Positions 54,063 to 61,544 of a stretch of 64,000 bases of DNA are shown here, in pieces. The notes under the pieces are model-generated. The model made no database searches. It was given only the letters and a program-made list of their open reading frames with translations, and was not told where the DNA came from. This stretch comes from Chryseobacterium herbae. Its GTDB lineage: Bacteria > Bacteroidota > Bacteroidia > Flavobacteriales > Weeksellaceae. Positions within the stretch are counted from its first letter, which is position 1. The number at the start of each line of letters is the position of its first letter. The translations under genes and the position numbers were made by a program. The DNA lies in the NCBI RefSeq assembly GCF_025154075.1, contig NZ_JAOAMU010000001.1, positions 1,209,608-1,273,607 on the forward strand. Reading direction: 5' to 3'.

Positions 54063-55574
54063 TTATTTTGTGAAAATTTCTTTCAGCTGGGAAACGATGT
54101 TGCTGTTTCCTGAAACGGTAATATCACCAATCTTTTCTGCGATTTTTTCCATATACTCCATTTCTTTCAGCTTCCATAAAACTTCATTTTCTTCCATCAG
54201 TTTTGCGGTGTTCAGCAAACTTCTTGTGGAAGCCGTTTCTTCACGGCGCATGATGCTGTTGGCCTGAGCTTTTTTCTCAGCGATCAAAACCTGGTTCATA
54301 ATTTCCTTCATTTCACCGGTTAAGATCACGTCACGGATACCCGCATCAAAAGCTCTGATACCTAAATCTCCGGCTTTTTCACCCAGATTTTCAAGAATTT
54401 CTTTACCTACCGAATCTTTTTTCAGCAACAGTTCATCCAATGTTAAAGCGCCTACAAACTCACGCAATGCCAGCTGCATCAGAATATACAATTGCTTATC
54501 ATATTCTTTATTTTCCATTAATGCTTTTTCGATACTCTGTACCTGAAAACTCACATAAAAATTGATTCTTAGCATCGCTTTATCCTTAGTCAAAAGCTCC
54601 TGACCTGCAATTTCCATTTGCTGCATTCGCATATCAACCGTGTTGACATCGATGGAAATTTCATTATTCCAAAAACTGTAGGTTCCCGCTTCCAGAGTGT
54701 TCACCAATTTACCACCAATGATCAATAGTCCTTTATATTGATTCGGTACAATAAATTTTCTTACGTAATGTCTCAGCCTTGAATTTTCCAGGATGGTATT
54801 CGGGATATCCTCTGTGATTTCAACTTTCGTTAAATCCACTTTCTGGAAAGCCCTTTCTGTAATATCTGTCCAGAATGCATATTGTCCTACGTTCAGAACA
54901 TCCTTTAAAGTACCGTTTTCATACATCAAAAGGATTTCACCATCTTTTACCTCTACGATTTCCAAAAGGTTTTTCAGGGTTTCATTTTTTAATAAAGCAG
55001 CTACATTTTCATGCGTTCCAAACTGGGATTTTATCTCATAATTGGGATCGATTAGCTTAACTTCAACTGAAATTTCATTGTTCCAGAAGGAGTAAGTACC
55101 GCTTTCCAACACCTGAGTCAGTTTTCCGTCAATTAACAATAATCCTTTATAGTGATGAGGCACAACAAACTTTCTTACAAAGCTTTTCACCTTTATATTT
55201 TCCAGAATTGGTTTAGAAATTTCTTCCGGGATCTCAATCTTTGTTAAGTCTATTTTTTGAAATTCTCTGTTGACCATTCCTTTCCAGAATGCATACTGTC
55301 CAACAGTCAAAACATCTTTAAGAGTTCCGTTTTCATGCACTAAAATGATTTCTCCGTCTTTTACTTCTACCGTTTCCAAAAGGCTTTTCAGCGTTTCATT
55401 TTTCAACAGAATCGGTAAATCTTCACCAGCTTCAAACCGGGATTTCATTTCATAGATTGTGACCGATTTATTTCCGAAGACATAATGATTACCTTCTTTG
55501 AGAACTTCAATTAAGTTTCGGTTTTTGAAGACCAAACCCATTTGGTATGCTTTAATGTGTACATTTTTTATCAT
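54063..55574 (-). CDS. Slipin (SPFH/band 7) protein with duplicated N-terminal domain
   Basis: The C-terminal part (from about residue 310) is an SPFH domain: LTKDKAMLRINFYVSFQVQS, LALREFVGALTLDELL and a helical AEKKAQANSIMRREETASTR oligomerisation stretch. The first 310 residues are built from two near-identical units of 138 residues (about 5-142 and 143-280) plus the start of a third. Repeated signatures are LLKNETLK.LLE.VEVKDGE, GTLKDVL.VGQYAFW and GTYSFWNNEIS. Slipins are found in RNA-repair neighbourhoods with Ro60 or RtcB. Its start overlaps the stop of a 116-residue frame (ATGA). Confidence 0.88.
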   Translation of the reverse strand: MIKNVHIKAYQMGLVFKNRNLIEVLKEGNHYVFGNKSVTIYEMKSRFEAGEDLPILLKNETLKSLLETVEVKDGEIILVHENGTLKDVLTVGQYAFWKGMVNREFQKIDLTKIEIPEEISKPILENIKVKSFVRKFVVPHHYKGLLLIDGKLTQVLESGTYSFWNNEISVEVKLIDPNYEIKSQFGTHENVAALLKNETLKNLLEIVEVKDGEILLMYENGTLKDVLNVGQYAFWTDITERAFQKVDLTKVEITEDIPNTILENSRLRHYVRKFIVPNQYKGLLIIGGKLVNTLEAGTYSFWNNEISIDVNTVDMRMQQMEIAGQELLTKDKAMLRINFYVSFQVQSIEKALMENKEYDKQLYILMQLALREFVGALTLDELLLKKDSVGKEILENLGEKAGDLGIRAFDAGIRDVILTGEMKEIMNQVLIAEKKAQANSIMRREETASTRSLLNTAKLMEENEVLWKLKEMEYMEKIAEKIGDITVSGNSNIVSQLKEIFTK

Positions 55575-55921
55575 TTTATTATATTTTTAAGGGTTATTAT
55601 TTCAATTAAAAAGAGAAAACCGAGTTTCTTTCTTCCAAAAAATGGCGGAAGCAAAGGAGTTTCAAAAAGCTCCAATCGTTTCAAAATACTGTTCTTAAAC
55701 TTCTTTTTCCAATCCGTAAGATCTTGGGCGTGTCCCTGGCCACCGCTGAAAGCAACAACCTGGGTCGCTACGTTCACTGCTATCTTTTTTGCGTACAAAA
55801 AAGGATATCCGTTACCATCGCTCACGCGGAAAACCGTCCTCATTAGAAAATTCCGTTCAATTGGGGTATTCATCAACTGAATTTCACTTTCAGAAAAAAT
55901 CTTTCTTACTGGCTTTTTCAA
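55571..55921 (-). CDS. Possible small protein coupled to slipin
   Basis: This frame of up to 116 codons has no ATG at its 5' end: it starts at TTG 55921, or at the internal ATG at 55873 (MNTPIERNFLMRTVF). Its TGA stop overlaps the slipin ATG. The middle (KKIAVNVATQVVAFSGGQGHAQ) looks protein-like, but I know no family. It lies between the tRNA-like RNA terminator and slipin, so it would be translated only from readthrough transcripts. It may instead be untranslated leader. Confidence 0.4.
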   Translation of the reverse strand: MKKPVRKIFSESEIQLMNTPIERNFLMRTVFRVSDGNGYPFLYAKKIAVNVATQVVAFSGGQGHAQDLTDWKKKFKNSILKRLELFETPLLPPFFGRKKLGFLFLIEIITLKNIIK

Positions 55922-56000
55922 AAATGTTGATTCAACAACTGAAAAAACTCAGATTTTCTCTAAAGGAATGTTTTTAAAGAAAAACATTGAAAACTTTGTA

Positions 56001-56024
56001 AAAAATAGATTTTCAGTCTATTTT
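56001..56024 (-). terminator. Terminator between tRNA-like RNA and slipin operon
   Basis: On the minus strand AAAATAGA pairs with TCTATTTT around CTGAAA and runs into T residues. Slipin expression from site C needs readthrough. Confidence 0.8.
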
Positions 56025-56026
56025 CA

Positions 56027-56100
56027 ACTACATGGGAAATGTAGTGCTCTAACCAACTGAGCTATCTCAAACTTGTTGAGAGAAGGAGTCGAACCTTCGC
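56027..56100 (-). ncRNA. Permuted tRNA-like module with anticodon-like arm
   Basis: Order on the RNA: T arm GAAGG-TTCGACT-CCTTC, acceptor TCTCAA/TTGAGA closed by CAAGT, D arm GCTC-AGTTGGTTA-GAGC, then a hairpin CTACA-TTTCCCA-TGTAG that occupies the anticodon-arm position. Together this is almost a complete circularly permuted tRNA. The 7-base loop has T at the second position but C before the last base, so it is not a usual anticodon loop. Confidence 0.7.
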
Positions 56101-56198
56101 AAAAAAAACTATTTACTCTAACCTCCTGAGTTATATTTCCCCTTAAGGAAACAGAAGGATTCGAACCTCCGTACAATAGCTAATGGTAGAAGTTTTTT
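56101..56198 (-). ncRNA. Permuted tRNA-like module, upstream copy
   Basis: A stem AAAAAA/TTTTTT and then CTATT/AATAG encloses T arm GGAGG-TTCGAAT-CCTTC, acceptor TTTCC/GGAAA with a short loop, and D arm ACTC-AGGAGGTTA-GAGT. After the first stem strand comes CTTCTACC, where the Y-RNA array has CTTCG. The layout equals that of Y-RNAs 4 and 7. Confidence 0.65.
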
Positions 56199-56360
56199 GG
56201 TCAACTCCTCAAACCTTCGGGCCAAGTTGAACAGAACGAAAACAATGTTTTTCAACAAATTCTTCTGCAATGGTGTTATACAGAAACACACAACCTGACT
56301 TGCCTGATATGGTAACTGAAACCTGTTTTTCAAAATTTCAGTGTTGTTTCATTTTGATAA

Positions 56361-56398
56361 TGCAAAGTAAGAATATAATTACGCAATGTTTTTGCGCA
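56361..56398 (-). promoter_or_regulatory. Shared 38-base RNA-island promoter, site C (tRNA-like RNA/slipin)
   Basis: On the minus strand TGCGCA and TGCGTA lie 13 bases apart around AAAACAT; TTACTTTGCA follows at the standard distance. AAAATAAAC precedes the boxes as at site D. The divergent MarR gene starts 154 bases away. Confidence 0.85.
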
Positions 56399-56551
56399 GT
56401 TTATTTTATACCCGTTTTTATTTATATTCTTTCGTACATCTATTCTAGAAATTACATAAAATTGAAAATAAAAGTTCCTGTTAAAAACATTAACTCATTA
56501 AATTTTATATATTTGCATTAAATAAATAGTTGATAACTCAAATATAAATCA

Positions 56552-56977
56552 ATGATAAGTACCGAATTATTATTTTTAATAAACATTAATAAGCTGCAGT
56601 CGGTGATAGCAAGGAAATTTGATTCTTTGAGTGTACATGGGCTGGGAATGAATGATTTTGTGATTCTTTATATTCTTTATCATTCTTCTGAGAGTAAAAT
56701 GCGAAGAATAGATCTTGCCGAAAAAACAGGCCTTACTGCTTCCGGAATTACAAGGTTGCTTAATCCTTTAGAAAAAATCGGACTCGTATCCAGGGAAGCT
56801 AATGAAAGGGATGCAAGGGTAAGTTATGTTGTCATAACAGAGATTGGAAAAAAGGTCTTTGGAGAAGCTCTTAAAACCGCTGAAAACATCAGTCAGGAAA
56901 TCCTTTCACCCAAGAAAAGCAAAGCGCTTCAGGCTGCCTCCGAATTTATTCATCAACTTGGAGGCAATATTCAATAA
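56552..56977 (+). CDS. MarR-family transcriptional regulator
   Basis: This 141-residue winged-helix protein has MRRIDLAEKTGLTASGITRLL near residue 50 and the wing GLVSREANERDARVSYVVITEIG near 75. MarR proteins respond to small phenolic or oxidising ligands. It is divergent from the tRNA-like RNA and is followed by an alpha/beta hydrolase gene, its likely target. TATATTTG at 56508-56515 is a good -7 box. Whether it also binds the island promoter is unknown. Confidence 0.9.
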   Translation: MISTELLFLININKLQSVIARKFDSLSVHGLGMNDFVILYILYHSSESKMRRIDLAEKTGLTASGITRLLNPLEKIGLVSREANERDARVSYVVITEIGKKVFGEALKTAENISQEILSPKKSKALQAASEFIHQLGGNIQ

Positions 56978-57033
56978 TAAATTACTGAAACTTGTGTCTG
57001 AATTCTTCAATTTTGAACAGAATAAAGGCTATA

Positions 57034-57122
57034 TGAAAATCACGGGACATCGTACTGCAGCGATTGAAGATTCAAGACTGCTGCCTCTTGAAGGAGTCAT
57101 ATTTAATTATTTAAGATCATGA
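57034..57122 (+). CDS. Possible 29-residue peptide between MarR and hydrolase
   Basis: A short ATG frame (MKITGHRTAAIEDSRLLPLE and nine more residues) ends in TGA that overlaps the hydrolase ATG. The upstream bases in the same frame also look protein-like (LLKLVSEFFNFEQNKGY), so it could be the tail of a lost gene or a small coupled peptide. There is no family match. Confidence 0.3.
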
Positions 57123-58015
57123 AAAAGACAGCAAGCATTAATAATATAAACCTGTGCTATGAGATTTTCGGAACGAATGATGACCAGAACATTATTCTCA
57201 TTTCAGGATTGGGAAGCCAAATGATCCGGTGGGATGATGCCTTCTGCAACCTGCTCGTTGAAAAAGGATTCCGTGTAATCCGCTTTGACAACAGAGATTC
57301 AGGATCTTCAGTTTTTAATCCCGAAAAGAAGTTGAATTTTGATAATGATGTTCAGCAAACATTTGCGAACCTCAAAAAAGAAGATATTCCCTATTCTCTG
57401 AGGAATATGGCTGAGGATGTGATTGGGCTTCTGGATTACCTGCATATTGAAAAAGCTCATATTGCAGGCCGTTCTATGGGTGGTATCATTGCTCAACTGT
57501 TGGGATCTTATTTTCCGGAAAGAGTCTTGACACTGACTATCATCATGTCGACTACTTTACGTCCTTCCCTACCTTCTTCAGATCCTGAAGTAATGGCTAT
57601 GATGCTCCGTCCAAAAATGAATCCTGTGATGGATAAAGAAGGTTACATTAAAGAAAAATTGTTTTTTGCCGAAAAAACCAATGGAAGTGGCTATTTTTTT
57701 AACCAAAAACTTGAAACAGCGATCATTGAGGAAGAATTAAGCCGTTCCCAAGTTAAAAACGGAGTTTTGAGGCAGCTGCTCGCTATGGGTTCATTTCGGT
57801 ATCATTCTGAAATTTCGGGAAAAATAACGGCTCCGGTTTTAGTCATTCACGGAACGGAAGATCCAATTTTCCACCCAGACTGTGGCAAAGACATTGCAGA
57901 TTCAATCCCAAATTCTGAACTGATTTTAATAGATGGAATGGGACATTCCATTCCTGTTGAACTATATGGTTTTGTTTGTAAAAGCATTGGAACTTGGTGT
58001 ATGGGACTTAAGTAA
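57119..58015 (+). CDS. Alpha/beta-hydrolase fold protein
   Basis: This 298-residue hydrolase has the oxyanion region LISGLGSQMIRWDDAFC near residue 26, the nucleophile elbow GRSMGG near 117, the acid in GTEDPIFHPDCG near 246 and the histidine in DGMGHSIP near 278. It resembles the tetracycline/aclacinomycin-methylesterase-like group, although the substrate is unknown. It lies 141 bases after marR on the same strand and is probably regulated by it. Confidence 0.87.
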   Translation: MKKTASINNINLCYEIFGTNDDQNIILISGLGSQMIRWDDAFCNLLVEKGFRVIRFDNRDSGSSVFNPEKKLNFDNDVQQTFANLKKEDIPYSLRNMAEDVIGLLDYLHIEKAHIAGRSMGGIIAQLLGSYFPERVLTLTIIMSTTLRPSLPSSDPEVMAMMLRPKMNPVMDKEGYIKEKLFFAEKTNGSGYFFNQKLETAIIEEELSRSQVKNGVLRQLLAMGSFRYHSEISGKITAPVLVIHGTEDPIFHPDCGKDIADSIPNSELILIDGMGHSIPVELYGFVCKSIGTWCMGLK

Positions 58016-58093
58016 TGAGTTTTAAATTATTTTATGTTAAATCACAACATCTAGATTTATTGTTTTTTTTACCCAAAAACTAAAAATTAAACA

Positions 58094-58249
58094 ATGAAAA
58101 ATTTAAGGAGAATTTCAAGAGATTGATTAAAAACAGTTAAAGGCGGGGTGAAGACATGCCCTCCCGGAATACATTCATATCATTGCCCGGGAAGCCCTAC
58201 TCCTCAATGTTATTGGGATACCAATACTCTTGAGTGTCCTGAATTATAA
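58094..58249 (+). pseudogene. GG-leader bacteriocin-like peptide gene with in-frame TGA
   Basis: A 51-codon frame from ATG to TAA reads MKNLRRISRD, then TGA at 58124-58126, then LKTVKGG and a cysteine/proline-rich core (four Cys, ending TLECPEL). This matches the bacteriocin-like GG-leader peptides common in Chryseobacterium, in which the leader ends in a double glycine cut by a C39-type transporter. The stop at codon 11 breaks it. It has its own terminator. Either the gene is dead, the stop is read through, or it is a sequencing error. Confidence 0.7.
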
Positions 58250-58256
58250 TAAGCCG

Positions 58257-58290
58257 AGGCTGTCCCATTTTTGAGACAGCCTCTTTTTAT
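58257..58290 (+). terminator. Intrinsic terminator after GG-leader peptide
   Basis: GAGGCTGTC and GACAGCCTC pair perfectly around a loop and are followed by TTTTT. Confidence 0.9.
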
Positions 58291-58329
58291 AGATTACTGA
58301 TTAAATTATTGTATTTCCAAGCTGATCAA

Positions 58330-58881
58330 TTAGCTTTGGTTAAGACACCAATGCAAGATCTTCGCAATATTCTTAGCATCATCCACACCTCTGTGGTGCG
58401 TACCTTCCAGCTTGAGATTCAGCTCACCTAAAGCTCTGCTCATGCCTACACTTTTTCTTACGGTAGGATGCAACTGCCCGAACAATGTTTTCACATTGAT
58501 ATGGTCATCGCTCAATGGATAATCCACATTAAATCTTCTGGCCTGATTCTGAAGCATATTCAGGTCATAATTGCCGTAGCTCGCCCAGGTAAGGTCCTCA
58601 GAATCGTATTCTGCCCTCAGGATATCCAGAGCGTCTTCCAGCATGATGCCTTCATCATCCAGCATATTTTGTGTAATGGAAGTCAGTTCCGTACAGAAAG
58701 GACTCACCTTTGAATACTGTGGTTTCACTAAAATGCCTTCATTTTTGGAGACCTTGCCGGTAGCTGCATTCATGATGCACACCCCAATCTCAATGATCTC
58801 GCTTTCCTGGCCTCTGGGCGGTCTGTCATCCCAGCAGGTGGCTTCCAGGTCTATAATTAATATATTTTCTGTTGTTTTCAT
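58330..58881 (-). CDS. DEDDh 3'-5' exonuclease, ERI-1/KapD-like
   Basis: This 183-residue exonuclease has Exo I (IIDLEATCWDD, with the D and E ligands), Exo II (TWASYGNYDLNML) and Exo III (HHRGVDDAKNIAKIL, with H and D). The DLEATCW start places it with the ERI-1/KapD group that trims RNA 3' ends. A close paralogue lies at 59098 in the same orientation. In this neighbourhood a role in RNA 3'-end trimming is plausible (inference). Confidence 0.88.
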   Translation of the reverse strand: MKTTENILIIDLEATCWDDRPPRGQESEIIEIGVCIMNAATGKVSKNEGILVKPQYSKVSPFCTELTSITQNMLDDEGIMLEDALDILRAEYDSEDLTWASYGNYDLNMLQNQARRFNVDYPLSDDHINVKTLFGQLHPTVRKSVGMSRALGELNLKLEGTHHRGVDDAKNIAKILHWCLNQS

Positions 58882-59097
58882 TTGTTTAAAATTTAATGTT
58901 TTAAAAGAGGGAAGATGGGAGCTGGAGGATGGAAGTTAATTTTGTACATCCATCACTGCCTGTTTCCCGCAGTCAACTTTTCTCCTATCTTTTAAAGGAT
59001 GAAAGACTGGAGCTTGAGAATATTATCTTCCGGTATTGGACTTCCATCTTCTAATTTCTAATTTCTAGTTTCTAACCTCTAACTTCTATCTTTATTT

Positions 59098-59643
59098 CTA
59101 CTCCAAAATCTTCCGTAAAATTTTGGCTGCGTTGTAAGCATCGTCTGCTCCGCTGTGGTGGTTGCCTTCAAAATCCATTTTCAGGTACTCAAGAGCTCTT
59201 TTCAGACCTATCATTTTATGAAGTCTGAAATGCTCTCTGAATTCTTCCATCACATTCAGATATTGTCCGCCAAAAGGAATTTCTATTCCGAGCCAGTCAC
59301 ACTGCTCGAAAATCTGTTCCTTGTCGAAGTTTCCGAAACCCGCCCAGGTAAGATCTGAAGAATGATATTCATCCACAATCTTTTCACAGGCTTCTTCAAA
59401 ATAGATTCCTTTCTCTTCAATAAGCTGCGACGTAATTCCGGTCAGTTTTGTACAGAATTCATTGATCTCTGATCTTTCCGGAATAACATAAATGCTCTGT
59501 TTCTGGGAAATAGCTTTTGATTTTAAATCCAATTTGCAGATCCCTATTTCTATAATATCGACTTTCTCGCCAATGGGGATTCTGTCATTTTCCCAGCACG
59601 TAGCTTCCAGATCGATGATTAATATTTCGTTTGTTGTGTTCAT
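59098..59643 (-). CDS. DEDDh 3'-5' exonuclease, second paralogue
   Basis: This 181-residue enzyme has Exo I (IIDLEATCWEND), Exo II (TWAGFGNFDKEQI) and Exo III (HHSGADDAYNAAKIL), all ligands kept. It shares the ERI-1/KapD-like start with the downstream copy and similar length, so the pair arose by duplication. It is about 110 bases downstream of the phosphoesterase gene and may belong to the same transcription unit. Confidence 0.88.
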   Translation of the reverse strand: MNTTNEILIIDLEATCWENDRIPIGEKVDIIEIGICKLDLKSKAISQKQSIYVIPERSEINEFCTKLTGITSQLIEEKGIYFEEACEKIVDEYHSSDLTWAGFGNFDKEQIFEQCDWLGIEIPFGGQYLNVMEEFREHFRLHKMIGLKRALEYLKMDFEGNHHSGADDAYNAAKILRKILE

Positions 59644-59750
59644 AGTTTTTTTTTAAAATGTACAATGTAAAAAAGTACAATGTAAAATGTATTCATGATT
59701 GTGGTACTCCAGTGCAATTAGAATGGCTGACACTCATTACTCATTACTCA

Positions 59751-60317
59751 TTACTCCTCTCTTGCTCCAAACGGGGGTGTCCATTTTTTTCGCTTCATCA
59801 ATTCTTTGACTTCTTCGTAAGAAATCGGGTAAAAATCGTGACAATCTACTCCCACGTCGAAGCTTAAAGCCATTTCGTCATCGGGTAAAGTTCCGTGTGA
59901 ATGGCCGTAGAGCTGCCAAACTCCGCGGTGTGAACCGTTCCAGCTACGCATGGCGTAATGCAGGAGAATGATTTTCTGCTTGCCGTTGCTGTTTTCCGGT
60001 TCATCAATTTTCAATTCATGATAATCTCTTACGGATTCGAATCGTTTGGGGTATGTGAGTGCGGCACCTTCGTGGTTTCCTCTGATCAAATGGATATTCC
60101 CGTTTAATCTGTCGAGAATTTCTTTGGTGAAATCCGGTTTTCCTAAACTGATATCACCAAGGTGGTAGACGGTATCATTGGTACCGATTCTTTCATTCCA
60201 TCTTTTAATCAGTTCTTCATTCATATGGTCTAAGGACTCGAATGGTCTGTCTGAAAATTTTATAATATTAGCGTGACCGAAATGATGGTCCGCTGTAAAA
60301 AATATATTAGGTTTCAT
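59751..60317 (-). CDS. Calcineurin-like metallophosphoesterase
   Basis: This 188-residue single-domain enzyme has the metal motifs TADHHFGHANII near residue 7, HLGDISLGKP near 56, IRGNHEGA near 78 and LYGHSHGTLPDDE near 137. Members of this small group act as phosphodiesterases or on RNA-end phosphates; its neighbours (ligase, MBL, cREC) favour RNA ends, but this is inference. It is cytoplasmic. Confidence 0.85.
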   Translation of the reverse strand: MKPNIFFTADHHFGHANIIKFSDRPFESLDHMNEELIKRWNERIGTNDTVYHLGDISLGKPDFTKEILDRLNGNIHLIRGNHEGAALTYPKRFESVRDYHELKIDEPENSNGKQKIILLHYAMRSWNGSHRGVWQLYGHSHGTLPDDEMALSFDVGVDCHDFYPISYEEVKELMKRKKWTPPFGAREE

Positions 60318-60551
60318 TTTTTTTAATTTGTTTGTTTAATTTTTACTACGTTTTTTTCCACAGATTACACAGAATACACAGATGTTCTGTTGGTTTGTGT
60401 AAATAACTGGTGGTATTTGTTTTTAAAAAAAAGACCGTTTTTCTTAACCACGGATTTCACAGATTTACACAGATGATTGTGTTTATTTGTGAAGATTATT
60501 AGTGGTATTTGTGTTTAAGAAAATCAATTCTTTTGTAGTTCAAATTTTTAA

Positions 60552-61496
60552 TTAATTTTCGTGAAATGCTTTATAAAAAGCAGTTTCAATTTCAATAACA
60601 TCAGTTTCCGTATATCTTCTTGAAAAGTGAATAGGAACGGCTTCTTTCACCTGACAGTCTTTCATGATCTTTCCGGATGCAGAAGCAAAACTGTGATAAT
60701 TAAGTTTTGCAAATTCCTGATCTGAATCTTTATAAAAACTCTCAATATAAACGAGATCTGCCTCGCTGAACACCGTTTTTATTTTTTCATAATTTCCCTG
60801 ATCTGCCGCATGATCCATGATTACCCCAAGCCTGTAACCTTGATTTCTGGTCAGTAAATGAAACAGATCAGATGCTTTGTAAACGGTTCCTTCAATCTCA
60901 ATTTCCTTATCTTCATCATTATTTTCAAAAGCTGATTTCAGTTCGCTGATCCATTTTCCTTTTCTGAAGCCGGAAGCCTCTTCATGAAAGGTGACTGAAT
61001 CTTTTTCTTTGAACAGATACGCAATGGAATCTGTTTTATGATCAAGAATCGCAAACTCTACTTTTACCTGATCATCTTCAAAAAGGAAATTCTGCATCTT
61101 GATCAGTTCCAGGTTCCAGTGTGGTGGACGAAGGATATACACATTAATTTCTTCAGGGGAAATAATCTCCCGGATCTCATATTCAATAGCCTTTTCATCG
61201 ATCAGGTTCCAGGTGTAAGATTTTAACCGTGCTTCAATCTGGTGATGGATATTTTTCGGTCCGCAGATCACAACTCTTTCTCCGCTACCAATCTGATGTC
61301 TGAAAATTCCGTCAAAATTTGAAAAATGATCAATGTGTGTATGGCTGATGAATATTGCTGAAACCGACTGTATTTCTTTTACCGTCAGCTGGCTGGCTTC
61401 ACCGCAGTCACACAAATAGTGTTTTCCTGAATTTGCAATTTTTATTAATATGCTGATGTCTTCTCTCAAAAGACTTTTTATCTCTGCCAGTATCAT
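60552..61496 (-). CDS. RNase Z-like MBL-fold protein
   Basis: This 314-residue protein has the complete zinc motif IFISHTHIDHFSNFDG near residue 50 and later ligands IMDHAADQ near 228 and IHFSRRY near 290. The pattern is that of RNase Z-type nucleases or related phosphodiesterases acting on RNA or cyclic phosphates. It lies between the phosphoesterase and the RNA-ligase gene, 48 bases downstream of the latter but separated from it by a terminator. Confidence 0.85.
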   Translation of the reverse strand: MILAEIKSLLREDISILIKIANSGKHYLCDCGEASQLTVKEIQSVSAIFISHTHIDHFSNFDGIFRHQIGSGERVVICGPKNIHHQIEARLKSYTWNLIDEKAIEYEIREIISPEEINVYILRPPHWNLELIKMQNFLFEDDQVKVEFAILDHKTDSIAYLFKEKDSVTFHEEASGFRKGKWISELKSAFENNDEDKEIEIEGTVYKASDLFHLLTRNQGYRLGVIMDHAADQGNYEKIKTVFSEADLVYIESFYKDSDQEFAKLNYHSFASASGKIMKDCQVKEAVPIHFSRRYTETDVIEIETAFYKAFHEN

Positions 61497-61518
61497 TGTA
61501 TTAGTTTTTAAACATAAA

Positions 61519-61543
61519 AAAGTTCCGGTAAAAATATACCGAA
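61519..61543 (-). terminator. Terminator after RNA-ligase gene
   Basis: On the minus strand GTTTCGGTA pairs with TACCGGAAC (one wobble) around TATTTT and is followed by T residues. It separates the ligase gene from the MBL gene. Confidence 0.85.
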
Positions 61544-61544
61544 A

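Larger units (their letters stand above)
56000..56353 (-). ncRNA. tRNA-like non-coding RNA, leader of slipin operon
   Basis: This region runs from the predicted start at promoter site C to an intrinsic terminator and has no convincing gene. The 3' half holds two permuted tRNA-like modules (see separate entries). The 5' half has hairpins such as CAAAAT/ATTTTG and GTTGAA/TTCAAC and a T-arm-like GAAGGTTTGA. The reading frames across it are broken or implausible. It lacks the GTGYCGT motif of the Y-RNA array, so it may be a distinct class of tRNA-like RNA, or its Ro60-binding stem may be diverged. Confidence 0.65.

Noticed and set aside
56118-56333. 71-codon minus-strand frame across the tRNA-like RNA
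   Set aside because: It runs through T-arm and acceptor sequences of the upstream module and has no protein-like composition; the RNA explains the sequence better.
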